This document shows, piece by piece, positions 1 through 11,559 of a stretch of 64,000 bases of DNA (positions are counted from its first letter, which is position 1; each line of letters opens with the position of its first letter). The position numbers and the translations under genes are program-made. A model generated the notes under the pieces. That model made no database searches. It saw only the letters and a program-made list of their open reading frames with translations, and was not told the origin of the DNA. Source of the stretch: Eutypella sp. D-1 (Eukaryota; Ascomycota; Sordariomycetes; Xylariales; Diatrypaceae); assembly GCA_023313575.1 (NCBI GenBank), contig JAJTTP010000012.1, positions 124,001-188,000 of the forward strand, read 5' to 3'.

Positions 1-64
1 CGCGGGAGTTTGTGTCTCCGTGCTTATAGGGGAAAGTAATCGTGCTGACTGTTGACCACGTTGC

Positions 65-102
<38 letters not shown>

Positions 103-162
103 CTGCGCCTGCACCTGCTGAGACGCCCGCTGTAGTTCTCGGAGATAACTGTTGGGCCGCAT
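1..162 (-). CDS. Partial polyglutamine-rich protein leaving the left edge
   Basis: An open frame on the minus strand runs from an ATG at 162 to the window edge without a stop. It codes for a short N-terminal segment, then a run of mostly CAG/CAA codons (forward 60-120 shows the CTG/TTG mirror), then a Ser/Thr/Pro-rich stretch. PolyQ tracts are common in fungal transcription factors and Mediator-type proteins, but no domain is visible here. The ATG may not be the true start: a CTAG that could be a splice acceptor lies just upstream (around 173), so this may be an internal exon. The product is unknown; the glutamine tract in an open frame is the only support. Confidence 0.4.
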
Positions 163-1392
163 CAACACACCTAGAGAACACCATGGTAGGGGCTATTGAC
201 ATCATATACACACCTCTCTGAGACCATAATCTTATTACCACCGTCGGTAAAACGGCATGTGATGTTGCGGCGGCGACAATTAGAGCACGGATCATCACCA
301 GAGCATCTTATCTTACTTTGCCGGCACGCAGTGCAGCTACGATCTCGTTAGCACTATGGATATTACTGATGATATGAAATTGCTAGGGTCAAGAGCCCGG
401 AAGTTATGGGATAATGCATCTTAATGCTTTCTTACTTACGCATTGGCAGTGCGCCGTGCTTTAGCGGGAGGTTCGGTTCCCATGTCTCCCTCGCGCCCGA
501 TAGTCCAAAACTTAAGTTCTTATACGATGGCGGTAAAATAGCGGTTGCCATAAAGATACGTAAGCTTATACTATTGCAATATCAGCCAGCATTAACTTCC
601 AGAATATCGCGACTTGGATATTGCCAGAAAGTAGGTAATCAACCCTATGGATATGTTCATGTTCGTGTCATAAGCATTCTACACCCCGCCTACTAAAGCT
701 GCTCTGGCTCCCTCGCTCGCTCCTCTGGAGTTACAGCCACTAACAAAACTCCTTCTCCACAACGAAGAGGCCACGCAGCATACCCTTGTTAGTTGTGGCC
801 AATCGGAGCATTCCAATGAGTAATTTTTAACCCCATGGGGTAAGTATACTCTACTGGGACTAGTCTATCGTACCCCAACTGACCTATCAAGGGTGCCTTA
901 CGTACTTCGTGATAGCCACGATATCCGGTTCCGGCCCATGCCAGATTTCAAAGATAAGAACAGGATAACACAAGATCTAGTGATTTACTAGTGAACGGGG
1001 TTTGGCATATCTAGATATCTAAATTCTTTGGCGTAGGATTTCAAGCTGCTTTAGTGACTCGTGGTCATGCATAATCGTGAGGAGTTTCCTTGGCATATAC
1101 TTAACTTGATAGGACCTGCGGATAGAGCCGCTACGGTGCAGCCGCGTTATAAGCTTAAAATAGGCCTCCTTTAACTGCGCAAATGATAAGCTAGTAGATC
1201 CACCTGTGCTTACCTAGGTTTATGCGCCCCCTCTTGATACCAAGATAAGTATACTGATAATACACTAAACCCGCCAATTAGAGAAGATATGTGAAAACGG
1301 TGGTAGTAGCGAAACCACATTTTATGCCCATTTATGCCCACTTATGCCCATTTATACCCTATTTATGTTATTTACCCAAAAACACACGTCAT
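163..1392. other. Intergenic, no gene seen
   Basis: This stretch has many stops in all frames and only short unsupported open frames, the longest being 90 codons at 424-696 with no recognisable motif. Near its right end, beside the stop of the hydratase, lies a short tandem repeat, listed separately. Confidence 0.6.
1321..1354. repeat. 10-bp tandem repeat, about 3.5 copies
   Basis: The unit TTTATGCCCA repeats head to tail, with one C-for-T change in the third copy and a divergent fourth. It lies within 75 bp downstream of the hydratase stop codon, so it falls in the likely 3' untranslated region of that gene. Confidence 0.75.
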
Positions 1393-2175
1393 TCAAACAA
1401 CGTCAAACTCGACGGTACCCCACCCTTCGTACGTACAGGACCAATGACCAGCCTCCCTCATGGGCATCGCCCGGAGACAACTGCCCGGCATAACGACCTG
1501 CCCGGGCAGGAGCTCAACATTGAACTCCGCGAGCCGGTTGACTAGCCACGCGACGGCCGCGACTGGGTTGCCCAGAATGTTTTTGGTGTTGCCGGCCATG
1601 ATCTCGATGTCGTTGAACTTGAGGTAGCCCCGCGTGTCGCTCAGGCTGAGGTCCGTGAGTTTCCGAGGGGTACCTCCTAGGATCACCGCGCCGGTCGATC
1701 CATTGTCCGCGAGCGTATCCTCGAGGGTGATAGTCCAGTTCTTCACCCGGGAGTCGATGATCTCAACGGCAGGGACGGCGTAATCGACCGCGCTGATGAC
1801 GTCGGCGACGGTGCAATTGGGACCTTTCAGAGCGCCCTTGAGGACGAAGGCAGGTTCGAGCTCTACGAAAGGCTCGATGAAGTCAGCCAGCGCTAGCTTG
1901 GTGCCCTCGTACCGGAAGCTGCTAGCCAGAAGGAAGCCGTAATCGGGGTGGTCGAGGTTGAAGGCGTCCTGCATGACCTTTGCGATATTGCCCAGCTTGT
2001 AGCCCACCATACGATCTCCGTTCTCTTCCCCTATCTGGACGGTGATCTTCTGAACTTCGAAAGCACCCTTGACGTCGAGCTTGGGATACTTTTTTGTTGG
2101 CGCCTCGATAGGTGCTCGGTTGATCCGTGCGGCGCGCAGAGACTCCGCGATATCGCGCCAACCTTGGACCTCCAT
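1393..2175 (-). CDS. 2-keto-4-pentenoate hydratase (MhpD/FAH superfamily)
   Basis: Single-exon gene of 260 residues, the normal length for bacterial-type MhpD/XylJ hydratases. These add water to 2-hydroxypenta-2,4-dienoate to give 4-hydroxy-2-oxopentanoate in meta-cleavage degradation of aromatics, using a divalent metal. The expected pocket residues are visible: Lys60 in VGYKLG, the E-x-E pair Glu105/Glu107 in VELEP, and Glu138 in PAVEIID, in the same order and spacing as in MhpD. The ATG at 2175 fits the family N-terminus and no signal peptide is present. It is transcribed away from the amine oxidase at 2923, the two starts being about 750 bp apart. A related FAH-fold activity (oxaloacetate decarboxylase or acylpyruvase type) is possible, but the overall pattern favours the hydratase branch. 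No aromatic ring-cleavage gene lies nearby. Confidence 0.85.
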   Translation of the reverse strand: MEVQGWRDIAESLRAARINRAPIEAPTKKYPKLDVKGAFEVQKITVQIGEENGDRMVGYKLGNIAKVMQDAFNLDHPDYGFLLASSFRYEGTKLALADFIEPFVELEPAFVLKGALKGPNCTVADVISAVDYAVPAVEIIDSRVKNWTITLEDTLADNGSTGAVILGGTPRKLTDLSLSDTRGYLKFNDIEIMAGNTKNILGNPVAAVAWLVNRLAEFNVELLPGQVVMPGSCLRAMPMREAGHWSCTYEGWGTVEFDVV

Positions 2176-2922
2176 GTTCTGCTGAACTTGACGTATACTA
2201 CTCTTGTATTCGAAAAGACGTATATTAAAAGAATCTAGACTCTAGATGAGCGATAGTATACACGATCCAGTATCTTCAATCAAGGGTGCAACGGAGTGAG
2301 ATATGCATGATATGACGCCTGCGCATAACATCAACCGACTTATTTGTACAAACCGAAACCGGTTTCATATTCCTGATACTAGAGACCATGTATGATACAG
2401 ACCTTCCCTTGAGCTTCAAATTAAGCCGGGATCCGCTTGAGAGTATCTATGATACGCATTCTCGGTAGCTTAACCCGAGATGTGGGGGAGCGCTCGGGAT
2501 ACCCGAAATGTGGAGAAGACCTAATGATTTTGTAACTTTGTAGGTCTCGGGCTTGGCACCCAGCGCACCGCAAATAGACCGGGGAACAGAGGTGTTTGGC
2601 CCGACGCGACACTACATTATGCGGAAAGCAATATTTATGACCAAAACATTTGATACCGAAGGTCCCGATCCCGAGGGAATACCGACTTATGCGGTGTGAT
2701 ATATCGTGAGCTGGTGTTCAAGTGACCTGATTACTGTATGGGGCGTTGGCACGCGGTTCCCAGCTCGCGTTATCGGACGCGGGCACTGCTAGGGTTCGAT
2801 GCTAGTTAGAAAATGAAGTTTGAAATGCAGACTTTTTGAAGTTTTTCTCCTCCCTTACATTCAAACTGACATTGAGCTTTTGAAATCATCAACACGATTG
2901 CCAGCTTGAACTTATCGTGACA
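2176..2922. promoter_or_regulatory. Intergenic region between divergent hydratase and amine oxidase
   Basis: Gene-free 747 bp separating two divergent starts, so it must hold both promoters. An AT-rich TATA-like stretch (GTATATTAAAAG, about 2219-2230) lies 45-55 bp upstream of the hydratase start. No other motif was recognised. Confidence 0.4.
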
Positions 2923-4435
2923 ATGTTCGACGTCGTGGTTATCGGCGCCGGCCTCAGTGGCCTCCAAGCAGCTTACTCCGCTAGGAAAGAAGGGCTATCG
3001 GTAGCTGTCCTAGAAGCTAGAGACCGCGTCGGAGGGAAAGTATGGAGTGTGCCTCTGGCCTCTAAGCGTGGTACCGCCGACTTGGGGGCCGCGTGGATCA
3101 ACGACAGCCTGCAACCTCGAATCTGGAGTTATGTCCAGCAATTCGGGCTCCAAGTAGTCAAGCAGAGGCTCGTGGGCAAGGCGGTTATGCAGGCGGAGGA
3201 CGGAAATAGACACGAATTTCCTTTTGGGATTACCCCGGATGTGAGTGTCCGGGTCTTGCCTTGGCCCATCCCATGGAAAGCTTTCTTGATATCGCTAACG
3301 CTTTTCGCGAACAGTTTACTCCCGCAGAGAAAAAGAACCTGGAGTTCGTGCGCGATCACATACAAGCCGCCTCGCTACGGCCGGAAGCCCCTAGGCCCGA
3401 AGACGACAATGTGTCCCTCGACCAGTATGTCCGCAACCTCGGAGCTGGCCCGAAGACGATTCAAATGGTCAATCTTTGGGCGCGTGTGATGCACGGTCTC
3501 GAGTCCACCCAGGAATCGGCGGCTTGGTTCATTGACTATTGTCGCCGAAACAAAGGGCTTTTAGCCATCCGTGCCGACGACCACACCGGGGGAAACTACA
3601 TGCGTATTACAACAGGTAGGCCGAGTTGACTGGACTGAAAGCTTTCGAACAGGAACTAATTGTGATTTTATTAGGCACGCAAGCGATTGCCAATGGTGTA
3701 GCTGATCTAGTCGGCAGACAGAACATTTACTTGGCTTCTCCGGTGGCGTCCATCGAGGACAGTAAGACGCATACCCTCGTAACAACCACGACAGAAAGAA
3801 CCTTCGTGGGGAGGAAGTGCATCATTTCGCTTCCCAGCACAATGTATCAGGAGTTGAACATCTCGCCGCCTCTACCGGCGGCGCTGCAGGAGGTCGCGAA
3901 CTCGACCAAGTTAGGGCATTACAACAAGGCAATCGTCTGTTACGACAAACCCTGGTGGAGGGACCTGGGCTTTAACGGCTTCGTGTTGAGCTATAAGGGT
4001 CCGGTCGTCGTTGCTCGCGATACTAGTGTTGATGAGAAGCGTTTCTACGCCCTGACATGCTTCGTCAATGGAAACGAGGGCGTGAAATGGGGGAAGCTGC
4101 ATCCTCATGAGAGGCGTAGCGTGGTGCTAGAACAGCTCGCCACTCTCTACAACGTAGGCCCAGACTCGGAGGTCTACCGCCCTATCGAGTTCTTCGTGCA
4201 GATCTGGAAGCATGAGCAATACAGCAGGGGTGCTCTTGCACCCGTCACCGCTCTAGGCCACTTGACCAGGTTCCAATCGGTGTACGGCAAGCCGGTTGGG
4301 AACCTACACTTTGTTGGGACTGAATTCGGTCGTGAATGGAAAGGCTACATGGAAGGGGCCCTTTGCTCGGGAGAGGACGGTGCCAAGGAGGTGGTCGAGG
4401 CCCTTGGAAAGAAGGACTTAACGGCTAACTTGTAG
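2923..4435 (+). CDS. Flavin-containing amine oxidase
   Basis: Three exons: 2923-3240, 3315-3615 and 3675-4435, giving 459 residues. Introns use GTGAGT...GCTAACG...ACAG and GTAGGC...TTAG and join in frame. The N-terminus carries the FAD-binding Rossmann motif (VVVIGAGLSG, residues 4-13), the following Glu in VLEAR and the RVGGK loop. The first exon 3 codons give the GTQ element found before the substrate domain. The C-terminus ends in the flavin motif VGTEF...GYMEGALCSGE. Such enzymes (MAO-N type) oxidise primary or secondary amines to aldehydes, releasing ammonia and H2O2. No PTS1-like SKL end is seen (the protein ends TANL), so peroxisomal targeting is not supported. The aldehyde product could feed the dehydrogenase at 8456 (inference). 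The ATG at 2923 directly precedes the FAD motif. Confidence 0.88.
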
Positions 4436-5542
4436 ATAATGAGCATCCAGGAATCAGCTCGATAACCTCAGCTTAAATCACTGTCCATTATTGTTACACA
4501 TACAATCATTGACTGGAGTTGTAATTCGAAGTAGTATGGCATATCACATGAATACTGACGTAGCTAGTATCACGCTGGTTGTTTGGCTATATAATATATG
4601 TTAAACGTTACATAGAACGGTTTACTCTTCTTGAGCCTATCACGCAACAGGAGCGACTTTGCCACTGGTCCGGGCCTTTTCGTCATTACGTGTTAGATAT
4701 TACATGTCGAGGAATAAAGCAATATGATGCTGTCCGTGTCTTTCCTGGAGTGCTTCGCCAAGGGTGTCAAGAATACCGAGGATCGAGAATGGCCCGGGAC
4801 TTTGGGAGTACTTGACAGGGAGCCAACCCGCTTTGTCCCGAATCTTAACAATCGAAACGGCGATCCGCATGGAAGTCATACTAGAAGTAGAATGTAAACC
4901 ATTGCGATGACATCAATCTTAGTATCAAGGGACTTCGGACTCCTATCCGACCGTGTAGCTCGCCCCCCGGGCTTGCGGCTCTTGTAACAACTCAGTCCAC
5001 TTATTTACAAGAATGTCCGGGGCTAAAAGGGACCAACTCCCCAAAGCACCGCTTTAATTGGGGGCATATGCTTTAGCTTCATGTCGTTACCCTTTTGGGA
5101 TACCCAAGAAGTCTTTAGCAGTTGAAAATGAGGAGGACGCGGGGAAAACCTGGGGTCCCATAGCAAGAATGTGGGGTGTTCCAGGGGGCTCGACTAGTAG
5201 ACATACTATAGATCCAATAGGGGATGAAATATTACCGAGTTATCTCTGTAATGGGAATGAATTCTGAATAGGGGACGTGATGACTAGGATGGCTGTCTGT
5301 AATAAAAGAATGTCGTAAAACCCCAGGTATTCCCGTATAAGATGCACTGCCCTCCCGGTCTCTCATGCTCCTTCTGGCCTCAGAACCATCCCCGTCTATC
5401 CTCACCTTTACTCTGGTAGATAGAAGAACCGTATTCCTTGTTTCGCCTACATTTGCTTTTCATACTACCTCTCATGTCCTAAGTTCCATCACCACCGCAC
5501 ACCCCCGCTTCACTCCTCAGTAGCAGCAACCCAGCCACAACG
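4436..5542. other. Intergenic, promoter of the permease
   Basis: About 1.1 kb without a gene. Short open frames (4579-4815, 5058-5267) show no motif. The last 150 bp before 5543 are C/T-rich (5340-5540), typical of a fungal promoter and 5' leader. Confidence 0.5.
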
Positions 5543-7464
5543 ATGCCAGACGCAGACTCGATCAACTCAAAGCCAGTGACCTCGCACGACGAGAAGGATG
5601 CTGGCTCCGGTCCAGATCATAGCGACATCGCTGTCGGGGAGTTAGAGCCCCCTCCCGAGGCACTACAACGGCGCATGAAGCCGTATCAGGTGCAGTTCTT
5701 CGCTATCGGCGGTTCCATCGGGACGGCGCTCTTCATCAGCATCGGCTATGGGCTACTGCATGGCGGCGCTGGCAGCCTTCTGCTCGCCTTCATCATACAA
5801 GCCTGCTTCATGTCCCTTGTCAATACCTCACTCGCCGAGATGACCATCTTCATGCCTGTGAGCTCCGCATTCATCCAGCACGCCAGCAAATGGGTTGACG
5901 GGGCTTGGGGTTTCATGCTTGGCTGGAACTTCTTCCTGTTCGAAGGCCTCCTCATCCCTTTTGAGATTACTGCCATAGACCTTATCTTGACGTTCTGGAG
6001 CGATAATATCCCCTCGGCCGCCGTCATATCGGCCGTAATTTGTCTCTACGCGTATGTACCGAGTAATACCAGTTACATATTTTGAAGAACAACGAAAAAA
6101 GGAAATGCGAAAATTGCAAACTAACATATGTTTACGTAGGATCACGAACATTCTTGCGGTTGGCTACTTTGGCGAAGCTGAATTCTGGTTGTCTTGCGGC
6201 AAGCTTATACTCATCGTCATGCTATATCTCTTCACATTAGTGACCATGTGTGGCGGGAATCCTCAAGGTCATGCCTATGGGTTTTCCAACTGGTCAAAGC
6301 CGGTATGGATCAGTTAAAATGCCCTATGGACTCAAATTTATTAGGTGAAAGATGACAATAGCTAATTCTCCTGCAGGGTCCTTTTGTCGAATACCTTTCT
6401 ACAGGCGATCTAGGTCGATTCCAGGGCTTTTTAGGGGCCCTCTGGCAAGCGGCTTTCATCACCGTCGGGCCAGAGTACTTGGGCGCTTGTGCCGGCGAAG
6501 TCCAGCGGCCACGCAAAACTCTCACAGCAGCTTTTAAACAGGTGTACTGGCGGTTTCTACTCTTCTTTGTCTTTGGGGCCTTCTGCGTCGGTGTTGTCTT
6601 GGCTTCGAATGACAAGACCCTCGTCAGTGTCCTTTCGAGTGGAGAAACCGGAACTGGCGCATCATCCCCATTTGTCATTGCGATGAATAACATGGGAGTT
6701 AATGTACTGCCTCACATTGCCAATGCGCTGCTGTTGACTACCGTCTATTCGGCTGGGAACTGCTATGTCTACACTACCACTCGCAGTCTTTATGGCCTGG
6801 CTACGAGCGGACACGCCCCCAGGATCTTTCTCAAGATGACGAAGAACGGCGTACCGATATACAGCTTAATGGTCTCTGTCGCATTCGCCTGTCTATCCTA
6901 TTTGAAACTGGGCAGCGGCACTGCCCAGGTCCTGACATGGTAAGATATTGTTTAAGCATGCAGCCTTATTGCCCTGAGTACATCATACTGACATAGGCCA
7001 ACAGGTTGATAAATTTGATTACCGGCGGTACACTAGTGACGTATATTGGTGTCTGCGTGAACTATATATTCTTTTACAAGGCACTGAAGGCGCAGGGTTA
7101 CGACCGGGATACCCTTCCCTGGAAAGGGTTCTTCCAACCCTATGCAGCATGGATCGGTCTGGTATGGATGGTACTCATTGAGCTCTTCTACGGATACGCG
7201 GTCTTCCTGAAAGGACACTGGGACATAGGCTCCTTCTTCAGCAGCTACACCATGGCCTTACTGGCGTGCGTGACATTCTCGGGTTGGAAAATCTTCAAGC
7301 GGACCAAGGCCATCCCTCCGCACGAAGCAGACTTGGTCTGGGCTCGCCCGTCTGTCGACCACCACGAAGCCATGTTCGCCGAGATGGAGAGCTCACTCTG
7401 GCAGACCGTGCGGGAGATATTAAGGCTCGATAAACTGGGCAAGGCATTCAAGTCGGAGGCTTAA
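5543..7464 (+). CDS. Yeast-type amino-acid/GABA permease
   Basis: Four exons: 5543-6051, 6140-6302, 6377-6939 and 7005-7464, giving 564 residues. All introns are GT-AG and preserve frame. The cytosolic N-terminus is followed by the first transmembrane segment in the family signature (RMKPYQVQFFAIGGSIGTAL), which matches the yeast amino-acid transporter family (TC 2.A.3.10) of proton symporters. The later GPEYLGACAGEVQRPRK loop is the conserved family element between TM6 and TM7. About 12 hydrophobic segments are visible. Substrate cannot be read from sequence. It sits between the amine oxidase and the aldehyde dehydrogenase in the same orientation, which suggests uptake of the amine or amino acid they process. 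The ATG at 5543 is the first in frame and gives a typical 50-residue acidic tail before TM1. Confidence 0.88.
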
Positions 7465-8455
7465 CTCCTTCATTTTTGGAGAGGAGAGAGGCGGCGTTCT
7501 CGTAGTTATAGAGGTTATCGGGGCATCATAGGCAACAATCACCTACAAGGCGAACTCCTCGGCTTAAATACAAAGAAATAATGTCGGTTGGCCAAGATGA
7601 AATTTCCATAAAACCACAATTGCGAGTCGTTCAAGATGGATTTGAACTTCCATAACATATGATAATCGAATGACTTCCGTAACAATTCGTCGATTCTTAC
7701 ACAATAGTGTAATAGTGTATACGAAGCCGCGGGGCTATTCCCCGATATTATTTCCATACGGTACTAGAAAGCCTGTTTCTCTGACAAAGTAGGAATTTTC
7801 AATGTGCACTTTGCATCGGCTTAGACGGAATAAACGCCGGATCCCAGAACCTCCGTTTATTTGAATGGAAAGCCTTTCGTAATGCTATAGCATCGGGCGC
7901 TTTTTCTCTTTACCCCATATTCGGATTCGGTGAGTGGGGGAAAAGGGGGTAGATTATAAGTGGATCCCTTAGTCGCTTGGCCCTTCTCGGGTCTCCCGAG
8001 CTTGGATATGTGGGTCCTCGGATGCGACCCGTTCCGTTCAAAGAAGAGCCTGAAAATCACGCTAACTCCCCGCGTCAGGGGCCCGCCAGTACTGTAACTA
8101 CCTAGGTACATACCTAAGTAGTACTCCACGGATCCTACATCCGAGGAGATCATAGAGATAGAGTAATCCGATTCCGGTTCTCCAACCTATCGTGGGATTC
8201 GATATGATCTATGACGAAGAATGATAGCCGGTTCCGGTTCTGAAGGCTACATCCTAAACCGATGAAGCTGTTATTTCTGGAGAGATTTCAACTCATGTTA
8301 ATAGGGTTCGAGTTGTCGTGTACTTGGGACGCTTTTCCTGCATTTGAACAAAACCCTTAATCAGCTCTAACGTATCATTCTGCTCGTCCTTGAGGAGAAA
8401 CGTTTATACATTTTCTACATTCTCAGTGCCTATAACAAAATATACGATTCTCACT
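7465..8455. other. Intergenic, upstream of aldehyde dehydrogenase
   Basis: Almost 1 kb with no supported gene. Frames at 7539-7757 and 7857-8153 (-) have no recognisable motif. The final 120 bp are the likely promoter and leader of the aldehyde dehydrogenase. Confidence 0.5.
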
Positions 8456-10002
8456 ATGTCTTCATTCGGCTCGTCTCTGAAAGACCCCGGCTTGTTTGTT
8501 GAGAAAAGCTACATCAACGGAGGATGGGTGCAATCGAAGTCTGGTAAGACCTTTGAGGTCCGCAACCCCGCCACGGACGCTGTTATTGGCTCATGTCCCG
8601 AGTCCGACACCAGCGATCTGGACGACGCCATCAAAGCCGCCTCGTCTGCCTTCCCCGCCTGGAGAGCGCAGTCTGGCCGTGCTCGCGGCCGAATCCTACG
8701 CAAGCTCTTTGAGCTTATCGTCGAGAACAAGGCCGACATCGCCAAGATCATCACGGCTGAAAATGGCAAGGCCAAGGGCGACGCAGAGGGAGAGGCGCTC
8801 TTCGGCGCCTCATTCTTTGAATGGTTCGCCGAGGAGGCACCCCGGGTTTACGGTGATGTCGTACCGCACACCAACCCCACCTTCCGGACGCGGATACTTA
8901 AGCAGCCTATCGGTGTCTGCGGCCTGATTACACCGTGGAACTTCCCCTTGGCTATGGGTGCCCGTAAGATCGCTGCCGCTCTGGCTGCGGGCTGTACCGT
9001 CGTATTGAAGTCTGACGGCGTCGCCCCTTTTTCGTCCAACGCCCTCGCAGTACTGGGTGAGCGAGCGGGTCTACCGCCGGGTGTGTTCAACGTCATGACA
9101 GCGCTCGACAATACCCCCAAACTCGGCCTGGCGCTATGCGAGGCGGATGCCGTCAAGAAGATCTCGTTCACGGGCTCGACGCGGGTGGGTAAGCTGCTCG
9201 CGAACCAGGCGAGCGGGTCTCTGAAGAAGCTCAGCCTAGAGCTGGGTGGCAACGCACCATTTATGGTCTTTGACGATGCGGATATCGAGACGGCCGTCAC
9301 CGCTGCCCTTATAGCGAAGTTCAAGGTTACAGGCCAGACTTGCGTATGTGCCAACCGCATCTACGTGCAAGACGGCGTGTACGACCGGTTTGCAGCGAGG
9401 CTGGTTGAAGAAGTGAAGAAGTTCCGCGTCGGCAACGGCGAAGACCCCGGCGTTACCCATGGCCCGCTGACCACCAGCGTTGCCAAGGTCGAGGAGCACG
9501 TCAAAGACGCCGTCGCCAAGAAGGCAACGGTCCTACTCGGTGGCAACCGCCTGCCGCAACTTGGCAAGAACTTCTTCGAGCTTACCGTGCTTGGCGACGT
9601 CGACGATAACATGACGGTGATAAGTGAGGAGACGTTCGGGCCCTTGGCTGCTCTAACGAGATTCAAGACCGAAGACGAGGTAATCGATCGCGCCAATAAG
9701 GCCGAGGTCGGGTTAGCCTCTTACGTTATGACGTCTGATCTTGGTCGATACTACCGTATTACCGAGAAGCTAGAGTTTGGCATGGTCGCCGTCAATACCG
9801 GCGTTATTTCAGATGCCGGAGCACCGTGAGTGACCCATGAGGAACAAGTAAAATATAAACTCGCTAACATTCACACAGATTTGGTGGAATTAAGCACTCG
9901 GGATGGGGCCGGGAAGGTAGCAAATACGGTTGTGATGATTACCTGGTCTACAAGACCGTTATCACCGGCGGTATTAATACCGTTTACAGTGCCAACTTAT
10001 GA
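8456..10002 (+). CDS. NAD(P)-dependent aldehyde dehydrogenase, succinate-semialdehyde type
   Basis: Two exons, 8456-9825 and 9879-10002, giving 497 residues; the 53-nt intron has GTGAGT, a GCTAAC branch site and CACAG. The ALDH fold is complete: TPWNFP substrate loop, LELGG with general base Glu262, and GQTC with nucleophile Cys296, 34 residues apart as expected. The C-terminal [17 protein letters not shown] block, encoded by exon 2, matches the succinate-semialdehyde dehydrogenase branch (GabD-like). Such enzymes oxidise an omega-aldehyde acid to a dicarboxylate, for example succinate semialdehyde to succinate, or 2-oxoglutarate semialdehyde to 2-oxoglutarate. The substrate is not fixed by sequence. 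The start at 8456 is chosen because upstream in-frame sequence lacks an ATG. It lies beside the RIP block yet is intact, with no C-to-T decay. Confidence 0.88.
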
Positions 10003-10379
10003 GTCACATGATGTATGATAGGAAACGCGAAATCAAACAGGTCGTATAGAGGATGGTAAAGCGTTGGCCACACCTTGGTTCGTGTATCCAAGCTGCTTAC
10101 CCATGTTGCCTGTCTAATATTATGCGTAGATGTTGAACCAATTCTGGATATCTAATAGATCCCGATCTTTCCAACGCAACACATCATGTCTACATCTCAG
10201 CACGAACAAGGGAAACGTTTAGTCACAGGCTAGAAACTATGCCTTTTTCTTAATAAGTCTATGTTTTGGATCAGGATTGCTGATCCGGGTCGGGGTATAA
10301 GACTATGAAATAAAGGACCAGGGCACCTCAGTCCTGGCTATTACAGTTAGCCATAACTATAACTGCGACAATTTTAATT
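10003..10379. other. Intergenic transition into the AT-rich block
   Basis: Downstream region of the aldehyde dehydrogenase. Base composition is ordinary until about 10350 and then changes abruptly to AT-rich sequence. No gene seen. Confidence 0.5.
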
Positions 10380-10864
10380 TTATACTATTTAAATTTATAC
10401 CACCGTAAAAAACAAAAATCGTTACCGCTTTATACCTTATATATAAAATTAAATAAAAAATATATATATATACCGTAAAATATTAGCGATTAATTTAATA
10501 TAAGGTTATTTTTATTAATAATATAATAACTTTTATTTTATATTAATAACAGCTATTAAAATAATTATTAATTATTAAAATAGTTATTAAAATAATTACT
10601 TTATTAACCGCCGTAATAAATAAAATTTATAAAATCGATAAAATAAATTTAATAAAATAAATTCGTTAAATTTAATAAATTTAATAAATTCGAAAAATTT
10701 AATAAAATAAAATCGATAAAATTAATAAATTTAATAAATTTTATTTATTTTATCGATTTTATTAATTTTATTTATTATAATAACCGGCCCGGTAATAAGT
10801 GGTAATAAATAATAATAAGTAATAACTAGCCCGGTAGCCGGTATAATAATAAATTTATTTTATT
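10380..10864. repeat. AT-rich low-complexity tract with inverted repeats (left flank)
   Basis: Nearly pure A/T with scattered CG, built from variants of TTTAATAAATT and AAATCGATAAAAT. Around 10740 the tract turns into its own complement (AAATCGATAAAA on one side, TTTTATCGATTT on the other), forming an imperfect palindrome. The same motif reappears just beyond the right LTR, so the retrotransposon appears to have inserted into this tract. Confidence 0.7.
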
Positions 10865-10869
10865 TTATA
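10865..10869. repeat. Target-site duplication, left copy (TTATA)
   Basis: The 5 bp before the left LTR are TTATA, the same as the 5 bp after the right LTR. The length fits Ty3/gypsy integrases. Because the region is AT-rich, part of this match could be chance. Confidence 0.5.
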
Positions 10870-11297
10870 TATAACGGCTGGTCTATTCCTAATTATTAAT
10901 CCAGTTAAAGGGTTTATATTAATAAAAATGCTAAGGTTTTAAGTAATAAATAATTACATTTAGTAATAATAAAAAGAAAAATGCTTTAAATAATTAAGTT
11001 ATATTATAAGCTAATAAATTTAAAGATTATTTAAAAAAAAGGTAATAAATATAATTATATATTATTTATATTTTTTATTTTTAATATTGGAATATGATAT
11101 TAAATATTAAATCGTTAAGATAATTAAATTATTTAAATTATTTAAAATTATTAAGATAATTAGGTTATTTAGGTTATCCTTTTTATTACGTAATTTAAAT
11201 ATGGTTTATTTTATCGTGTATATTGTTTTTAATGCTATGGTTAAGGATTATTTATGTTAATCCTATTTAGGCCTAATAACCTAATTAGGTTATAACA
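10870..11297 (-). repeat. Long terminal repeat (3' LTR of the minus-strand element)
   Basis: 428 bp, recognisably the same sequence as 17321-17746, with differences mainly of the C-to-T and G-to-A kind. Element-sense ends are TGTTAT... and ...TTATA, the latter consistent with a RIP-altered CA end. It is more heavily mutated than the right LTR, which keeps several CA and CC dinucleotides. Confidence 0.85.
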
Positions 11298-11300
11298 CGA

Positions 11301-11313
11301 TTTCTCCTTTTTT
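11301..11313 (-). other. Polypurine tract
   Basis: TTTCTCCTTTTTT on the plus strand, which is a purine run on the minus strand, lies 4 bp inside the left LTR. This is the place where plus-strand DNA synthesis is primed in LTR retroelements and it sets the element orientation. Confidence 0.6.
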
Positions 11314-11559
11314 AAGGTTTTTATTTTTAAAATTTATTATTTTTATTCCTTTTTTATTATAAGTATTTTTTTCTTTTTTATTTTATATCTTTTTTATTAT
11401 ATTTAATTATGTTAATAAATCGATTTTTAAATACGTAACTTTTTTATTTTAACGTAAAACTTTTTAATGCGATTCCTTTTTTACGGTAATTTTATTATCC
11501 GATCCGGTTAATATAGCTCCTTATTTTTATTACGAACATTATTAATTAAAATATAAAGT

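Noticed and set aside
424..696. Plus-strand open frame of 90 codons
   Set aside because: No motif, no promoter or splice context, and composition like the surrounding noncoding sequence.
3241..3489. Read-through of amine oxidase exon 1 as a shorter protein
   Set aside because: Reading past 3240 loses all family similarity, while the GTGAGT...GCTAACG...ACAG intron restores it.
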